DNA from: Caprimulgus europaeus
Lineage: Eukaryota > Chordata > Aves > Caprimulgiformes > Caprimulgidae
Reading direction: 5' to 3'
DNA length: 64,000 nt
Assembly: GCA_907165065.1 (NCBI GenBank)
Contig: OU015538.1
Coordinates: 16,693,165-16,757,164 of the forward strand
Shown here: piece by piece, positions 50,801-64,000 of the stretch
Layout of the letters: the number at the start of each line of letters is the position of its first letter
How positions within the stretch are numbered: the stretch's first letter is position 1
Notes under the pieces: model-generated
Databases searched by the model: none
Seen by the model: the letters and a program-made list of their open reading frames with translations, nothing else
What the model was told of the DNA's origin: nothing
Program-made: the position numbers and the translations under genes

Positions 50801-53800
50801 AAATAAATAAAAAAGCACCTGCTGAAACCTTACATGTCTGTTCTTTGTTTTTTATAGCAGTGCTCAGCTCTCCCGCACTCGCTGCGTCTGGCTCATTGGG
50901 AAATCCTGTCGTGCCCTCTGGTGGAGACACTGTGAATAAATCCATGGGCTTGTTTGGAACAGGGCTCCTGAAACCCACTCACAAAACCAGCAACAGAAAT
51001 TCTATGAGTATTCAGAAAAAAAAAAAAAGAATTTTGGTAGATACACAAGTGTGCAGTATTACTGAATTGTTTCTATGTAGGGAGTGGTCCAAGTTCCTCT
51101 TGCATTCTAAAGTCCTTCTTAAATTTGCTGTTGACTGCTTGGAAATCAATTTGACTTTGTTCCCTAAAGACGTGAAGGTTTTCTCTTTTGAGAAACATGT
51201 ACCTATCATTATGTGCCTTCTTATCTTAATGTGTATTGCTCGATCTTTATAGAAATAACATCACCCATTTTTTATTCCCAAATTTTTAATGCATGGTCTT
51301 CAAATTGAAATGCTAAATATATGTTAAAAAAACCCAACAAAACAAAAACTGAAAAGACAGCAGTTTGGATACCAGGATAGTTTTATAAATAAATTTTATA
51401 AATGAAGTATAAAAGAAACCCACAAAGGATTAAAATCTGAGCAGACTACTGTGCACTAGGAGAGCTCTATAGAAGCTGTAGAGCACAGGATGAAAAGATC
51501 TGGATGCATCACTCTTCCCCCCGCCGCCTTATAAGCTACTAAAAACTGCTACGAGTCTTGGTGTTTTTGTTGTCTTTTCTATTATTCTGTTTTCCATGGG
51601 GGATATTAGTTATGATGCCTTACTGAACAGACTGCAGCATTATACTGCACTTGAAGATTACTGTGTGGTAGTATAATTCTTAGAATATTTTCTACATAAA
51701 TATTTGATTTTATTTAAATAGAGATTTTTCTCTATTTAACGGACAGAAGGGGAGGGAAGTGACTCTAGGTGGTTAATTGGTACAAGTCACTGAGAGCAAA
51801 GTCTTGAGACTAGTTGTATGCCCAGATAACTTGGAAAAACTTACACAATGATCAGCAATATGTCATGATCAAAACAAGCTGCTAAGATTAAAGCAATCTT
51901 TTCTCTGGGAGATCAAGATGGACTTTTCTGTGTGTGTTTTTTATTTGTTTTTAATTCATGATGACCAGAGAAGTGTTGTAAATTGTAGGAACAAAAAATT
52001 TTGTAACTTAGTGGGTGATATACCTTTCTAGTCTTTCTAAAGTCAAGTGTTCTTACTGCTCTATGACTGCTTTTTGGTATTCAGAAGGTAATTCTGAGAA
52101 TGTCTATATGGAACAATTCAGTGTGATGTGAAAGGCATTGTAGGCTGTAAGTTACATGATAGCCTAATTTAAAAAATGAATTAGCTCTTATGAACTTTTT
52201 ATAAAAATACACGATGCATTTAAGATTTCTTTGTATTGTTTATTATAATAAACTTTTTGTGCTTTGTAAAAAGCACACTTGCTGCTTCTAAATCAGTGGT
52301 GTTTGTTTTCACCTGTCAAAAGTTTTACCCTTCAAACAATTTGAGAACAGAACTTGTCACTGTAAATGGCTTTTTGGTTGTTCAAGGGAAGTGAGTAGCG
52401 TAGGATGTTGTCTTTGGTAAATAAGTACCAGTTTCACCATGGAAGCCCATCTTCTAGCCCACTTCAGAAACTGGCTGCTTTTTTTAGTTTTATCAAGCAG
52501 CTGGGGAAAAGGAAACGTTCCACTGTAGAAGGAAGATGATTTAAAAAAAGAGACTGGCAGTTGACATCCTTAGAAAGGTGAAATGAAGGTTCTGATTTGA
52601 TGTGCCCCTGTGGTGTGTGCCACTAGCCAGGTAAGGATTCTGGCAGAATTGTTTTTGAGGAAGGCAGTGCTCCCCAGTGTTCTAGTCGGAATTTCAAGGT
52701 TGTGATCATAAGTATTTTACAGTTTTGTTTTATTTACTAGTAATATATATGACTAAAAATGCTTTTCCACTGCTAAAAGCCTATAGGATGAAGGACTGGG
52801 ATGTCAAAGATTTATGACTTTGTTCTCCACCACCCCCTGCCTTTCCCCTCTGCCCGTTACTAGAGGCTCAGGTAATGATTTTAGGTAGTTGCTTGTATTC
52901 CAAGAGGTAACTATAAGAATCAATCAAGTAATTAGAACCTTGCTTAGATGGGAGTCTGAGTAACCTAAGCAAGGGAACTTCACTGACAAGTGATTATTTA
53001 ATTAACATACTGTACATCTAAGCATTAAAGACTTGAGACACTGATTTAAAATGCTGTTGTTAGGCCACTGGTCAGATTAGTTTACAGCTGTGGTATATCA
53101 GAATGTTATATTTTCCAGTTTCATATTTATGAATGTACTTTGATAGGTGTGGGCTAAGCAGAACAAATGATAAATTGTTATGAACCGTTTAAAAAAAAAA
53201 AAAAAACAAACCCAGATGGTAATGGGAAATAAATTAATAGCCTGCTTCCATACTCCGACTCTCCTTTGAGATGTGACTATATCTCATTTCCACTAGCATT
53301 TAAATAAAGAAAGAAATAAAAATTGATATTCAGTTCTGGCAGCTCTGAAATGCATAGTATATTCAGTAGCTTCAAAAAAGAAGCTGAATTTTGAGATTTT
53401 TTAGATCCCTTATAGAAGAAATAACAGCCACGAGTGTTCTAACATAGGCCACACATTGTGCATTTTGAACTTCTAAGAGGTCAGCTCTTTGGTTAGGGCA
53501 ATTGCAAGACTTGTATGGCAAGAGTAAATAAAGTTTAACTCACTAAAATATGGAATGCATTGAGAAATATTAAAGAGAAGAAAATAGTTTTACCATCCCT
53601 ACACATTTAGTATAACTCCTCATAAGTTTTTTAAGACGAAAGATTTCTCAAAATAGTTACATGTTCAGTGAAAATAATCAAAACGATCCATGTTGATGCA
53701 GTTTATGAAATGCTGTTGTTAACGTGTGCAGGTAGCAGTTAACTGTGAACATTTTCCATGTTATGATGGACCCTGCTATGATGGAGATAGTGAGTCACTT

Positions 53801-54337
53801 AAGATTTTATATAATCTGAGAGTGTACTTGTCATCTAAGTTCATTTGCTGATAATGTATTAGGATTTTTTTTGCCATGTACTGCAATTTGACTTTGTCTG
53901 TAATGTAATTTTAATTACTAATTTAATTACTAATCCTCAATTTTACCCCATTATTTTCCTTCCTTATGTAATTCTTGGAAAATTCCGTATTCTAGATGTG
54001 TAATGTCTGATATGTATAATGTCACTTGAGGATCAGACTGCAGAGAGAAGTATTTTTTTTTTTCTTACTTTAGATGTCTGAGATTAGCTCTTCGTTTCAT
54101 ATTAGGCTATATCATCAGGACCTCCTTTCCTTCCAAAACCGAGTACAAAATGTCATTATTTATATCTGGAAAATAACTTGTTTTTCTATGTGAAATAACA
54201 TAGTTATGAAACAAATAATACAAAATTTTCTACTGGGAGTGTTAGCTTAGGTTGTGAAAAAGAAGCCCTCAAACTTTAGGTGATTTATTCAGGAGAAAGA
54301 TAATTTGATTCAGAAACACTGCTATTCAGAGCCTCAA

Positions 54338-54341
<4 letters not shown>
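41831..54341. other. AT-rich non-coding DNA
   Basis: No repeat family or RNA gene recognised. It contains an imperfect 24-bp direct duplication (49213-49236 and 49255-49278), a perfect CTCF-core match (50911-50924) inside an unusually long open frame (50731-51252 plus), and a 15-nt A run near 53191. The locally G+C-richer piece at about 43735-43830 shows no gene-like structure. Confidence 0.5.
50911..50924 (-). promoter_or_regulatory. CTCF core motif match
   Basis: The reverse complement reads CCACCAGAGGGCAC, which satisfies every position of the 14-bp CTCF core CCASYAGRKGGCRS. It sits in a local G+C-richer island (about 50870-50970) within AT-rich DNA. CTCF is the vertebrate insulator and loop-anchor protein; motif direction is minus strand. 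Chance perfect matches in 64 kb are few but possible, and occupancy cannot be judged from sequence. Confidence 0.55.

Positions 54342-54369
<28 letters not shown>
54342..54369. repeat. Poly-C homopolymer run of 28 nt
   Basis: Twenty-eight uninterrupted C residues, followed by ACC and a T-run. On the minus strand this is a G-run able to form G-quadruplexes; the C-strand can form an i-motif. It is the longest homopolymer seen in the window. Its length is probably polymorphic and could be imprecise in an assembly. Confidence 0.95.
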
Positions 54370-57300
54370 ACCTTTTTTTATTTAAAGTTGGCTTCCTTGC
54401 ATCAGGTTATCACTGTTGTCTCACTGTTGTCTCTGGGAAGAGAGTTTATCTAGGCAGTCTCAGAGCAAAGCATTGTAAGATTAAGTCTGAGTGAAAATTC
54501 CATGTTACAAAGCACGAAGTGCTAACCAGAAAGGAATGAGGACTCCCGTGAGGCGCCTCAGAGGCTGCCTGGACCAAACATGACTTTGTTTTCAAGCCCC
54601 CGGTGTGACTGCACACAGCCCCTTCATCAGGATGCTGGAATGAAACGGAATTTAGGCTGCACTGCTGGTGCAGTCTGTGTGCAGGTAGAAATTTCAGTTG
54701 CATTAAATGAAGGTTTTTGCTGCTCTGGTCTGTATTCCTAGAGCTATCATCAGCCTGATTGGCTTTAGTATTCCCAGCCTTTGTCTGGTACTTAATTTGA
54801 GGTTTTTTTTTTTTCTTAATGACGAATTAAGCTTTCTGTGAATATATTATAATATGAAATGGAGTGACTAGAAGGAGCCAAGACACTAATTGGGAAGACT
54901 TTTCATTTTGCAGCATGTATTTTAATAGTAAAATATGCCATTAAAGGACTGATGTAGCACAAGCTAGCAAACTATTTCTGCAGTTTACTTAAATTTGAAA
55001 ATAATTATTGTTAGAGAATATTGTTTCTCACTGTTAGTTTCATTCCACATGAACTTCAATACAGTCTGTGATAATGGAAAGAAATTTAGATAATGCATTT
55101 GCTCCAGTTTTAAAAATTGATAATCTGTGAACAGGACATAAACAAGGAAATGATAGTTAATTTTTATTTTCTGAATAGTTCAGTGAGGTGAATATATCCC
55201 TACTTGCATATTTTTCATTTTTATTTTGTCAGTTTGCCTGAAAGAAAGCACACACTGCCCATTAGAATCACTGTACAGAGGATTTAAAACTCCAGAGGGT
55301 CCTGTTGAATTCAACTTTATGTTGGTGTAACTATCTCAATTGTGTCAGTAATCTGCATTTAAGGAGAGTTGAAATTCTTGCCCCCTGTTCCCTTTCTGTC
55401 CTTGAATTGATAAATCTGCTTAGTCAGTGTAGAAAATTCAGCCAAGGTAATGCTTTTTGATTTCATGTCATCGTTAGCTGTTTTCTACTGATCAGATTGA
55501 AACAGCAGTCTCAGCCATAAACTACTTAATACAAAGGATCAGTTGTAGTATTTTATTGGGGAGGAGACAGAATTCTTCAGTCTGTGGCAGTGGATATAGT
55601 GTGTAAATTGTGAAGCAGTTGTGAACAGGAAATTAAACATACAAGTTTCTGGTTTTGGACTTGCCTGTGGAGGAATAAGAATTAAAAATTGAGTGGAAAG
55701 TCATTTGACTTTCTAACAAGCAGTGCACTTTTTCTGGAGACAATACCTAACTAGTAAATTGAGGAAGAGAACATGCTAAAATAAGAATTTCTGAGTTATT
55801 TATCTGATATTTTCAGAGGTGTAATTTTCACGTTATTAGTGGATACAAAAATTACACAACTATGCAGTTATTTCTTTAAGTCATATTTAAAATAGCTGAT
55901 TGAAGACACTTGGTGGGGGCAGGGAACATTGTTTTTTTGGAAATGAACCTTCTCCCATGGTTTTAAATTTCCCACAAGGCATGTTACATCTTACATTTTG
56001 TCACATTACACCTGTCAAATCGTACTGGGTATTGTGACAGTACATGAAACAAGTGAAGCAACATGACATGATGTATCAAATATAATGCTTCATACAGAAA
56101 GTTATAAACAAATGGTTGGATTTTACCAAGAATACTGATGTACTTTCCTTTACCCATAGCAAGGCATGAATGGTGGTTTTTTGGAGTTATGTATATGGGT
56201 GCATATATTGATGCTGTGGAAAAACTCTTGTATGCTTACTTGATTAGCTTAATGAGGAAGCTTTGTGTTAGTTCACAGTAAATATCTCCTCTGATGTTCT
56301 GTTTGTGTTTTCCTCTTTCTTCTAGAGGTCTGACCTGTCTGGATTAAATTGCAGTGACAGGACTTTCTACACGTGTTATGTGACAAGTTTTTCAGCCATG
56401 GACCTTTGATACCAAATGACTAACACTTTTCATTTAAGCAGAAGTATTAAGTCTGTAGACCTGTCACTCGTAGGCTCTCAGTCTCAAGTGAAATGCCATT
56501 AAAGGGTTTCTTGCTGATTTTTGTTATTCTCTCATACTTTGCTTGTGCATGGTACAGAATAGAGCGTCCAGTCAGCGTGTCCAGTACCTGCCTGGTACTG
56601 GATTGATGGAAGGTAGGCAGATAGAACTGTGTTTGTCCTCAGAAACACTTAGCTTCGTGTCATTGGTCTCATTGTCAGCCTTGACCAAGTTTTTTTTATT
56701 TGTTTGTTTTTTTTTGTTTGTTTTTGGTTTTTTTTTTTACTGAAACTCAGTTTTAGTGGTGTTTTTTTTTCTTGTGATTTCCTGTAAAACTGAAAATGAT
56801 GAGTATTTAAACGTTAGCCTTAATTTAATTTATTTTTTCTAATGTTGTCCAACATATAGTCAGATATATTTCTGTATTACAATGGAAAAATACTTAATGC
56901 TGGACTTCTCTTGCAAAATTAATTGTTTTAATGGAGTCATGATGTAAATTTGCAGGGAAGTATTAAAGTCAATTTTTTTCCTCTTCAGCAAGTATGTGAA
57001 ATTGATACTAGATCTATAATTAAAATGCCAGATGGAACAATAAAACTTCAGAGAAAGAGAAGTAGTCAATAATGAAACGCTGCAGAGCTCTGAAAAAGGG
57101 CTAGTAATCATAAAATGTAGATACTGCTGTAGAAATAAACAAGACCTTCATACAAAGCAAAAAAAAAAAGGATAAATGAATGTAATTCCTTCCAAAAAAA
57201 TCTGATTAGAGATCAGTATGAGTTACTGATAGAACATATTTATTTTTTATTTGAAATACTTATTATAATATTTTTAACTTATTTTGTTAAAATACAGAAT

Positions 57301-60300
57301 ATGGATTTTATATTTAGGTAGTTGTGAATCATCTTTAGAAATAAATGGGTGTTTTTCTATTACAGGATTCTTCTAGTATTTCTGAGGCACCTTAAAGTGG
57401 GGCTACGGCTATTTCAGTTTAATGGAAATAGCAAAACCAAATGGCAATATGGAAAGTGAAACGCATTCAAATACCAGAACACTTTCATCATGGATATACT
57501 ATTTTCTTCTGTTAATTTTGAATTTAATTTCTTCCATTAATTTTCTCTTGTTATGGTGTAGGTTTTAAAATTAACTCAGTGTTTCTGTAAAGAGTAGCTC
57601 TGTCTCTCTCAAGCCCTTCTGCCATTTCTGTATTGTGTGGTTTATTTTACCTCTGGATACCTTTGGCAGTGCGGGTGAGAATTCCACTGCGTACGCTACA
57701 GAACCTGCTTGTATCAGTGAGCTTCTAAAATTATCTGAGCTGAGATCAAGTAGTTCTTTTCTTGCATGTGTGCCACAGAGGCATTTCTAGGCTGTAACCG
57801 TGTGATGTGGATAGAAGGATAAAAGAAAACGTGATCTGGTTGTTGATAATATATTCCATGTGTATGGCAATCCAGTAGATTAAATGTGAGGAGTTACACT
57901 ACAGCATTACTGTATTTACAGGTCCTCATGGTTTTCAGCAGCAGTAGCAGGAGCTGACTCTGCCTATCTAGAAGTATACGATGGAAGCTGAAACTTAATT
58001 GTACATCAGTGACTATGCCAATTAAAAACTTCCTTCGTGTTGTACTCAATAGCAGTCCCTTGCTTTTTGGTGTGCTTGGCAGTGTTTAAGAAGATGTGCA
58101 TTAACAGATTAGGAATTGTGGGTGCATGGAGGTGGGAAACGTGAGTTGATAAGATGAGGAAGGCAACATGGAGTAAGTCCTGGTTTGGAGAGGCAGGGGT
58201 AATTAGTAAGACTGGGGAATAAGTGAAAAAATTGTTTTGGGGGTTGAGGTTGTGAGGTTGAAAAAGAGGGAGGAGGAGGTAGAGATAAATTTACAGCTGA
58301 GCATAAACAAAACCACTAATAGAGCTCCTCCAGCTTTGCTTCATACAGTGTTAACTTATTTTGAAAGTATTCTATATTTGATCTGTGTAGTGTTGGATAT
58401 CAGCTCCTAGTACTAGGTACTTTTGTAGTTCTGTGTAGAGTCTTGATAAAAATTGGGTTAAGGATAAAATTCAGGTTTTAGTCTGTTTTGTGAAGAAAAG
58501 ATAAGTACTAAACTAGGGCCAAGCTTTGGGCATTAATACAGGAGAAATACAAATAGCAAGTGAATAGATTTTTTTTTTTTTTTAACTTCTAAGTAACCAC
58601 TCAGCACATAAAATGTAGGTAGTTTGTTCTCTTTGTGTGGCTTTTCAATTGTCTGTTGTGAAAGAAAATTAATGTGGAAGAGAAATTAAACATGCCTTAA
58701 TGTGTTCTGTCTTTGAATCTGTTGAAATATTAGTGCATTGAAGAAGATGACAACATGAACTCGATTACCACATTTTACTTCCGCTGTAATTTTTCTCAAT
58801 TTAGAGGCTGCTTATTCTATTAAAAGACAAGACTTGAACTAATGGTGATAGGTGATCTGCCCTACTGAGTTTTTTACTGATTTACATAAAATTTAGTTGT
58901 GCCATTGAGGATATTGTTTAATATCTATCAGTTCACTTATCCAATTTAGACACGTAAAAGGATTTAGAATGCATGTTTTCATTAGCACAGAGACAACTGA
59001 GAACAAAACAGGTATACTGCAAATAAGGGCTGAAGATATACTCAGTTCAGATATGCCTAGGAGATGTCCTGGGTGCTGGGACCCAACTCTCTGTGCTGGT
59101 AGACTGTTAGGAAGGTCCCTGATACGATTTTTGGCACGTTCCAAAACAAGTTCCAGCCGTGATTTGGCAGTAAAATGTTCAGAGAGTGCTTGTAAATGAG
59201 GCAATGTGGTGTTTTCTGCTAGTGTCCCAGTATGTTTTTGCAACATCAGCTGCATGCTAAGCCACTGGAAATTGTTTAATCTCTTTTTCCATCCCTGGTG
59301 TATTTAGGGTTTTAAGCATTAGAGCATCTTTAATTACCATTATTGAAGGTCTTTCAACTTTGAAAATTGGAAATATATTTCACCAGAGACCACACCATGG
59401 TAATTGGCATGTTGTTGCAATGCCTGCACAATGTTCTTCCTATTTCAGCCTGTTACGTAAAAGGTTGGTTGTTGATTTTCCCAGAAGTACAAAATTAATT
59501 CAATGCAGGCGCTATCAAGTAATTTTTGTTTGTGGAAATGAAATTACAGTTTTTCAAACTGGGAATTATTAAAGTCTACTTTGGTCAGAAAGATAGATTT
59601 TTTTTTTGAGATACAGAGCAGCATTGTTTCCTTTTATCAGGAAACAATATTGTTCTGTTAATCAGTTCTGGCACTGACTGCTTAGGAAAACTCTGTGACT
59701 AGGAGTTGAGTGGACAGTCGGGACCACCTGTACTACGATTTATTGCATTGGGACAAAGAGCTTATAAGGGAGCAAGAAAGACAGAGAACATGAGTCCATG
59801 CACAGACTTACTGTATTCGTTGGCTCCTAGTGATTGATGCTGTTTAACTACTCAAGTCCCAAGGTACAAGTCTTCATTATGAATTATCATATCATTAGAT
59901 ATAGTACAGTACTGTTTGTAATTTGTTCATTATTCTTACTGCAGATAGTATTGATATGTTAAATAAAACCCTAAATATTCTTGGCACTACTGTGCCACTG
60001 GCTTTGTGCTATTCTGGACACATTGCTTAATTGCTTGCTTCTGTCCTATCTATTTGCCTGATTCCAGATTAGTTTATGATGTTAATTCCATCTTGAGATG
60101 CTTGGATGGCCCTGTCCTGTTGCATGATATACAGGGTCTTTGCTTTCTTTCCAAATACAGTGAATAATACACAGCCTTTATCAGTTATCTTCTCAAACTT
60201 TGATACATTTTAATATCTCTTAATGTGCCTAATACATTAAGGAACAAGATAAATATGTTGACAAGAATGATAAATGACTTTGGTACTGACCAGTCATTTT

Positions 60301-63300
60301 GATTAGCAAATTTCTCAATACAAAGGAATTACTTCATTAATTTAGAAATTAATACAGGAACCTAGTCAGGGTATACTGTTAGTTTTTAAATTCTTACAAT
60401 GATGGTGTTAGCAGATGCTAAAGACAAAAATAATTTGAGCAGCTGGAGTAGAAATAGGATATCGTTAAATATCCTCCTGGTTTATCATCTTCTCTTTTAC
60501 AAACATTTTATTTGAAGTGAGATGACAATGAAATTGGTCAGTTACTGGATTTGTCTTGATTGTTTGTATCTGCTGAATAATTACACAGTTAATTTTTATG
60601 ACTAAAAACTGGTAAACCAGGACATAATTCATGAAACTCTAATTAGCTAATTTTACATTGTTAATTCACTGATGTAACTAATAATTTAATTTAGTTCCTA
60701 GGGGCTGCTGTAATAACAACACTGAAGGCACTGATTCTTTGCTGCCAGAACTAACAAACAACAGGAGTGGTGTCAAAGGCTGTCTGCCTTCGCATTTCTC
60801 TGGTGGAGCAGAACCTCTCCCAGTAGGTTTATTTCATGTCCAGTGGTTTTTGTCTTTTATCTTTTCTGAGACAACAACCAGCAGTAACTGTAACAAGGGC
60901 TGTTATGAGAAAAAAATACTTGATTGGGCAAAATCATCCATGATTATAAACCAAAGATGAAGACCTCTTCAATGTAAAAACAAACAAACCAACAAAACAA
61001 AACCAAAGAAACCATACAAAACAAACAAACAAACCAACAAAAAACCCCTTCCAAACTCCCAAACAAACAAAAGCAAAGGGGAAAAAAAAACAAAACAAAA
61101 AACTAAAAACAAAATTTGGATGTAATTTGGGCTCAAACCTGGTGACTCTTCCTGTTGATTGCCTTCTTTCTAGTTCCATTTATTTCAAAATTCATAAGCT
61201 GCAGAATATTTTGTGCTAAGAATATTTTTAGGTGTCATTTACGGTAAGACGTGTGAACACAGGACTTGCTATATTTGAGCTTATTGTGTAGATCACCTCA
61301 GTCCTGAGGCTGGTTTGGAGCTGTGTGTGTGTGCGCCAGTGCTGCACAGAGCTACCATCACCTCTGCTAAGTTGCAGTATGGTTTTGTTTGGTTCCCTCC
61401 CACGCTGCTGTGTTTTGCAACTGAGAATCAAAGGAATCTCAGCTGTATTCCTTGAACTTTTTGCTGTCATGAAAATTAGGGAGACAGGAGAGAACTGGTT
61501 TGTGCCACCCAAGGACTCCTGAAGTTGTTCTTTGTGCAGTTTTCTGTCTGCCTGGTGTTGTCTGAGCAGTTGAAATTGATTGTTGATCCTCAGTTCCTGC
61601 ATGAGGAGTTTTAAGATAAATGCCTTAGAAATCATGTCTGGAAAAACAGAAATATCTAGGTGTTGGGTTGAAGCATGTTTTATGCAAGCACCTCTGGTTA
61701 AAATATAGTCCATTTACATCTGGTTAGTTTTTTGGTGGAGAGTAGTATAACCTAGTGATCATTGCTGTCACTTTTTTCTGCATACTCACTAGTGAGCTAG
61801 TAGTGCAGTTGTCATTAGTGCAGTTTCTATGACACTTCTGTCAGCACTTTCTTTCCCTGATGTCTACTCTTCTCTAGCAAAGAATCTTTTAATTTTTAAC
61901 TCTGCTTATGAATCTTTCTTACATACTTTCTAATTTGTTACTAATAACACTGGATTAAAGTGCTTCACATCATTGTGGAAAGGTATGACAGCTTTTAATT
62001 TTTCCAGCATTATCTCTTTTCACTAACTCAGATTACTTAGTTTAGAGTATTTAGTGTAATCCTTAGTGATAGAATGACAAATTACGTGTGATGAATAAAT
62101 ACAGGAGATTGTAAGATAATGCCATGATAATTCAGTAATTTCAGTTAGACTAAGCTCAGACATTTGAATACTTTCTATCATATTCTGATTTTGCTCAAGA
62201 AACAGAGGAAGGAGCATCCTTCAATTTCCAATCTCATTCTCTCTGCAAAATATATACCTATATGATTGGCAATTGAGTATGCATGTTGGGCACTTGGTGT
62301 ATTGCACAAGCCAGTAAGATCGAGCTAGATAGTGTATCTCCCTTTCTTGATATGTTAAAAATAGCATAGAAATCACATTGCAGAGTTATCCTTTCATATC
62401 TTCCTCATCCTTGCTTCAGGTCACTCACTGATGAACTTCCTTCTTTTCCTGTGTGAGTGAATTTATCTGACAGGGATTTTTACCAAGTGACTTCTTCCCT
62501 CCCGAAACTCTCACTTCATGCCCTGTGTAGTTCTTCTAATGGAAATAAATTCATGAGAATTGTCGTCTGACTCAGTAGAAGGCAGGCTTACAGGAAAGAC
62601 CAGGTTTGTAATGAGTAGGGAGTTCATATTATGACACAGACATAGATACAGTGATGACTGGAAGGAAGAGTTCTATTTAAATGGAATAGTTAGATTAGTT
62701 TATTTTCCTGAAATACTCTGTTTCTGCATATTTTAATGTCTAAATATTGTGATTTTTCTGCCTTTATCTAGGCTGATATATTTGATGATATCGGTCATTA
62801 AATTTGCTGAGGAAATGTACTTTTTCTTATTTGAAAAATAGAGCACTTGGGAGATTGTTATGAAAAATCTTGATCTGAGAATAATTGTGTCCCCAGGCTA
62901 TGCCAACCATTGCTACAGCTGAGTTCGTCAACACCTACGTTGTATAGCCATATCTAAATAAACTCTGTCCATCATTCTGTAGTGTTACAGCAAAAGCAGA
63001 GGTTTTCTGTTGCTGCTGTGTCAGGCTAGAACGGAATTGTAGTACTGACATTCAAATCTGTTTTAATAGAATGACTAGTTAAAGTCATGGTGGGTTCCCA
63101 TACTGTTCTCTGCTGTTGTTGCCCCTTTTTCCTCAAAGCCTGCTTGGTTTGATGGACACCTTTATTCCTAACACCTCTTCAGGCTTCCTTCCTTGCGCCC
63201 AGTATGAACAGGACCAGTGTGCCAGCTTTCAGGTTACCCCTCGCCTGTCTATGTGATCTTGGGGAGGCCCAGGGAAGGCCCCACTGCGGTCTCCTATGCA

Positions 63301-64000
63301 GGTGCAGTATCTTCCCTCATTTGGTGTGTTGTGCTGCCAGGCCTGGTGCTGGCACGTGCATCACCTGTGCTTAGCAGAAGAGGGAAATAAGGATTTTCTT
63401 AGTGTTGGAAATTTCAGAGATGGATCCCACCTTAATCCCTAGTGTAAGAATGGTCTGTGTGCTAGCAGGTCAGAGACTACTGGAGAGTGCATCAACAGCT
63501 GAGAGAAAAGAGGGCAGAAACAGAATGCAGGAGTTCTGGGATTAATAACTTAAACCTTTCTGGAATTTGCAGTCTCAGCAGAGAAATCATGCAATAAACT
63601 TTGCAGAATGGAATATAATAGGGAACTTGCATGTTCAGTTTGCTTTCAGGATTCAAATACGCTGGAAGAAGGCAGAGGTATTGCCAACATTGTCATTGTC
63701 CTACAACTGTTTGGATTGTCACCCTGAAATTTTCTATCAGCTTCATGCTTATTGAAAACACTTATGTTACTGAATCAACTCACATCATGTGAATGCATTA
63801 GATTCTGGTCATGCTCAGGTAAAATCAAGGAAAGATTTTCATACACTGTATTGAAGTTTGATTTAGTATCTAGCAAATAAGGTAATGGCAACTTTAAAAA
63901 TAGCATGTTTTTTCAGTTCCAAAGGAGTTCAATACTAAGAAATGTACTGAAGGTGGGTGGTGCTGGTGTGGAGGAGTGAGGCAGAAGATAGGGGAAGAAG
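54370..64000. other. AT-rich non-coding DNA
   Basis: No repeat family, RNA gene or convincing exon recognised. It includes T-rich tracts (56692-56735; 58569-58583), a small 10-bp hairpin (59623-59648), an A/C-rich tract (60975-61114) and a G+C-richer, gene-less piece at about 63170-63370. The longest frames, 161 codons on the minus strand (61228-61713) and 120 codons on the minus strand (58893-59255), show no recognisable domain or paired splice sites. Confidence 0.5.
60975..61114. repeat. A-rich CAAA/CAAAA low-complexity tract
   Basis: Irregular tandem CAAA, CAAAC and CAAAACAAA runs over about 140 bp, nearly free of G and T on the plus strand. No repeat family end was found at its edges, so it may be a decayed A-rich tail or a simple expansion. 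Confidence 0.88.

Noticed and set aside
58893..59255. 120-codon minus-strand open frame beginning MQLMLQKHTGTLAENT
   Set aside because: The first half looks somewhat protein-like but there is no convincing donor or acceptor and no recognised family. The second half is hydrophobic chance sequence.
61228..61713. 161-codon minus-strand open frame
   Set aside because: No recognisable domain or splice context. One or two frames of this length are expected among the many in 64 kb.
1..64000. Search for prokaryotic systems, CRISPR arrays, tRNA and rRNA genes
   Set aside because: No operon-like coding density, no regularly spaced repeats, and no tRNA or rRNA signature seen on either strand. The CR1 content places the sequence in a vertebrate, most likely a bird.

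Overview
The window looks like nuclear DNA from a bird. It contains several fragments of CR1 (chicken repeat 1) non-LTR retrotransposon, and one of them ends in the ATTCTATG-type 3' repeat typical of avian CR1. There are no operons, no dense coding and no prokaryotic signals. The background is AT-rich, with microsatellites and low-complexity tracts, as expected for intronic or intergenic DNA on a large avian chromosome. I could not name any gene with confidence, so every gene symbol is left empty.

Layout. Positions 1-21.5 kb are AT-rich and hold two plus-strand CR1 pieces (4860-5021 and about 14410-14665), a strong inverted repeat (14287-14326) and a roughly 260-bp AATAT pentanucleotide array (17196-17455). 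At about 21.56-22.2 kb lies the one clear CpG island of the window. It carries a promoter-like arrangement: NF-kB-type site, forward CCAAT, TATAAAG and an ATG in a perfect Kozak context. Just downstream is a G/T-rich 31-bp minisatellite (about 22345-22570).

From that island I can thread a six-exon plus-strand gene model: 21825-22044, an optional 26252-26287, 28912-29017, 31122-31174, 32080-32187, and 32817 to a stop at 32980. Overlapping AATAAA signals lie about 40 nt after the stop and are followed by a T/GT-rich stretch. All junctions agree in phase and the model would encode about 228 residues (216 without the 36-nt cassette) with an Arg-rich N-terminus. I recognise no domain, and a model assembled by eye from splice-like signals can arise by chance, so it is a hypothesis only. 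Two minus-strand CR1 fragments (28524-28611 and 30440-30580) fall in its introns.

Positions 33-64 kb are again non-coding in appearance. They contain a degenerate minus-strand CR1 reverse-transcriptase fragment (41357-41830), a perfect CTCF-core match (50911-50924), a 28-nt poly-C run (54342-54369) and A/C-rich low-complexity tracts. The remaining ORFs of 60-173 codons look like chance open frames.
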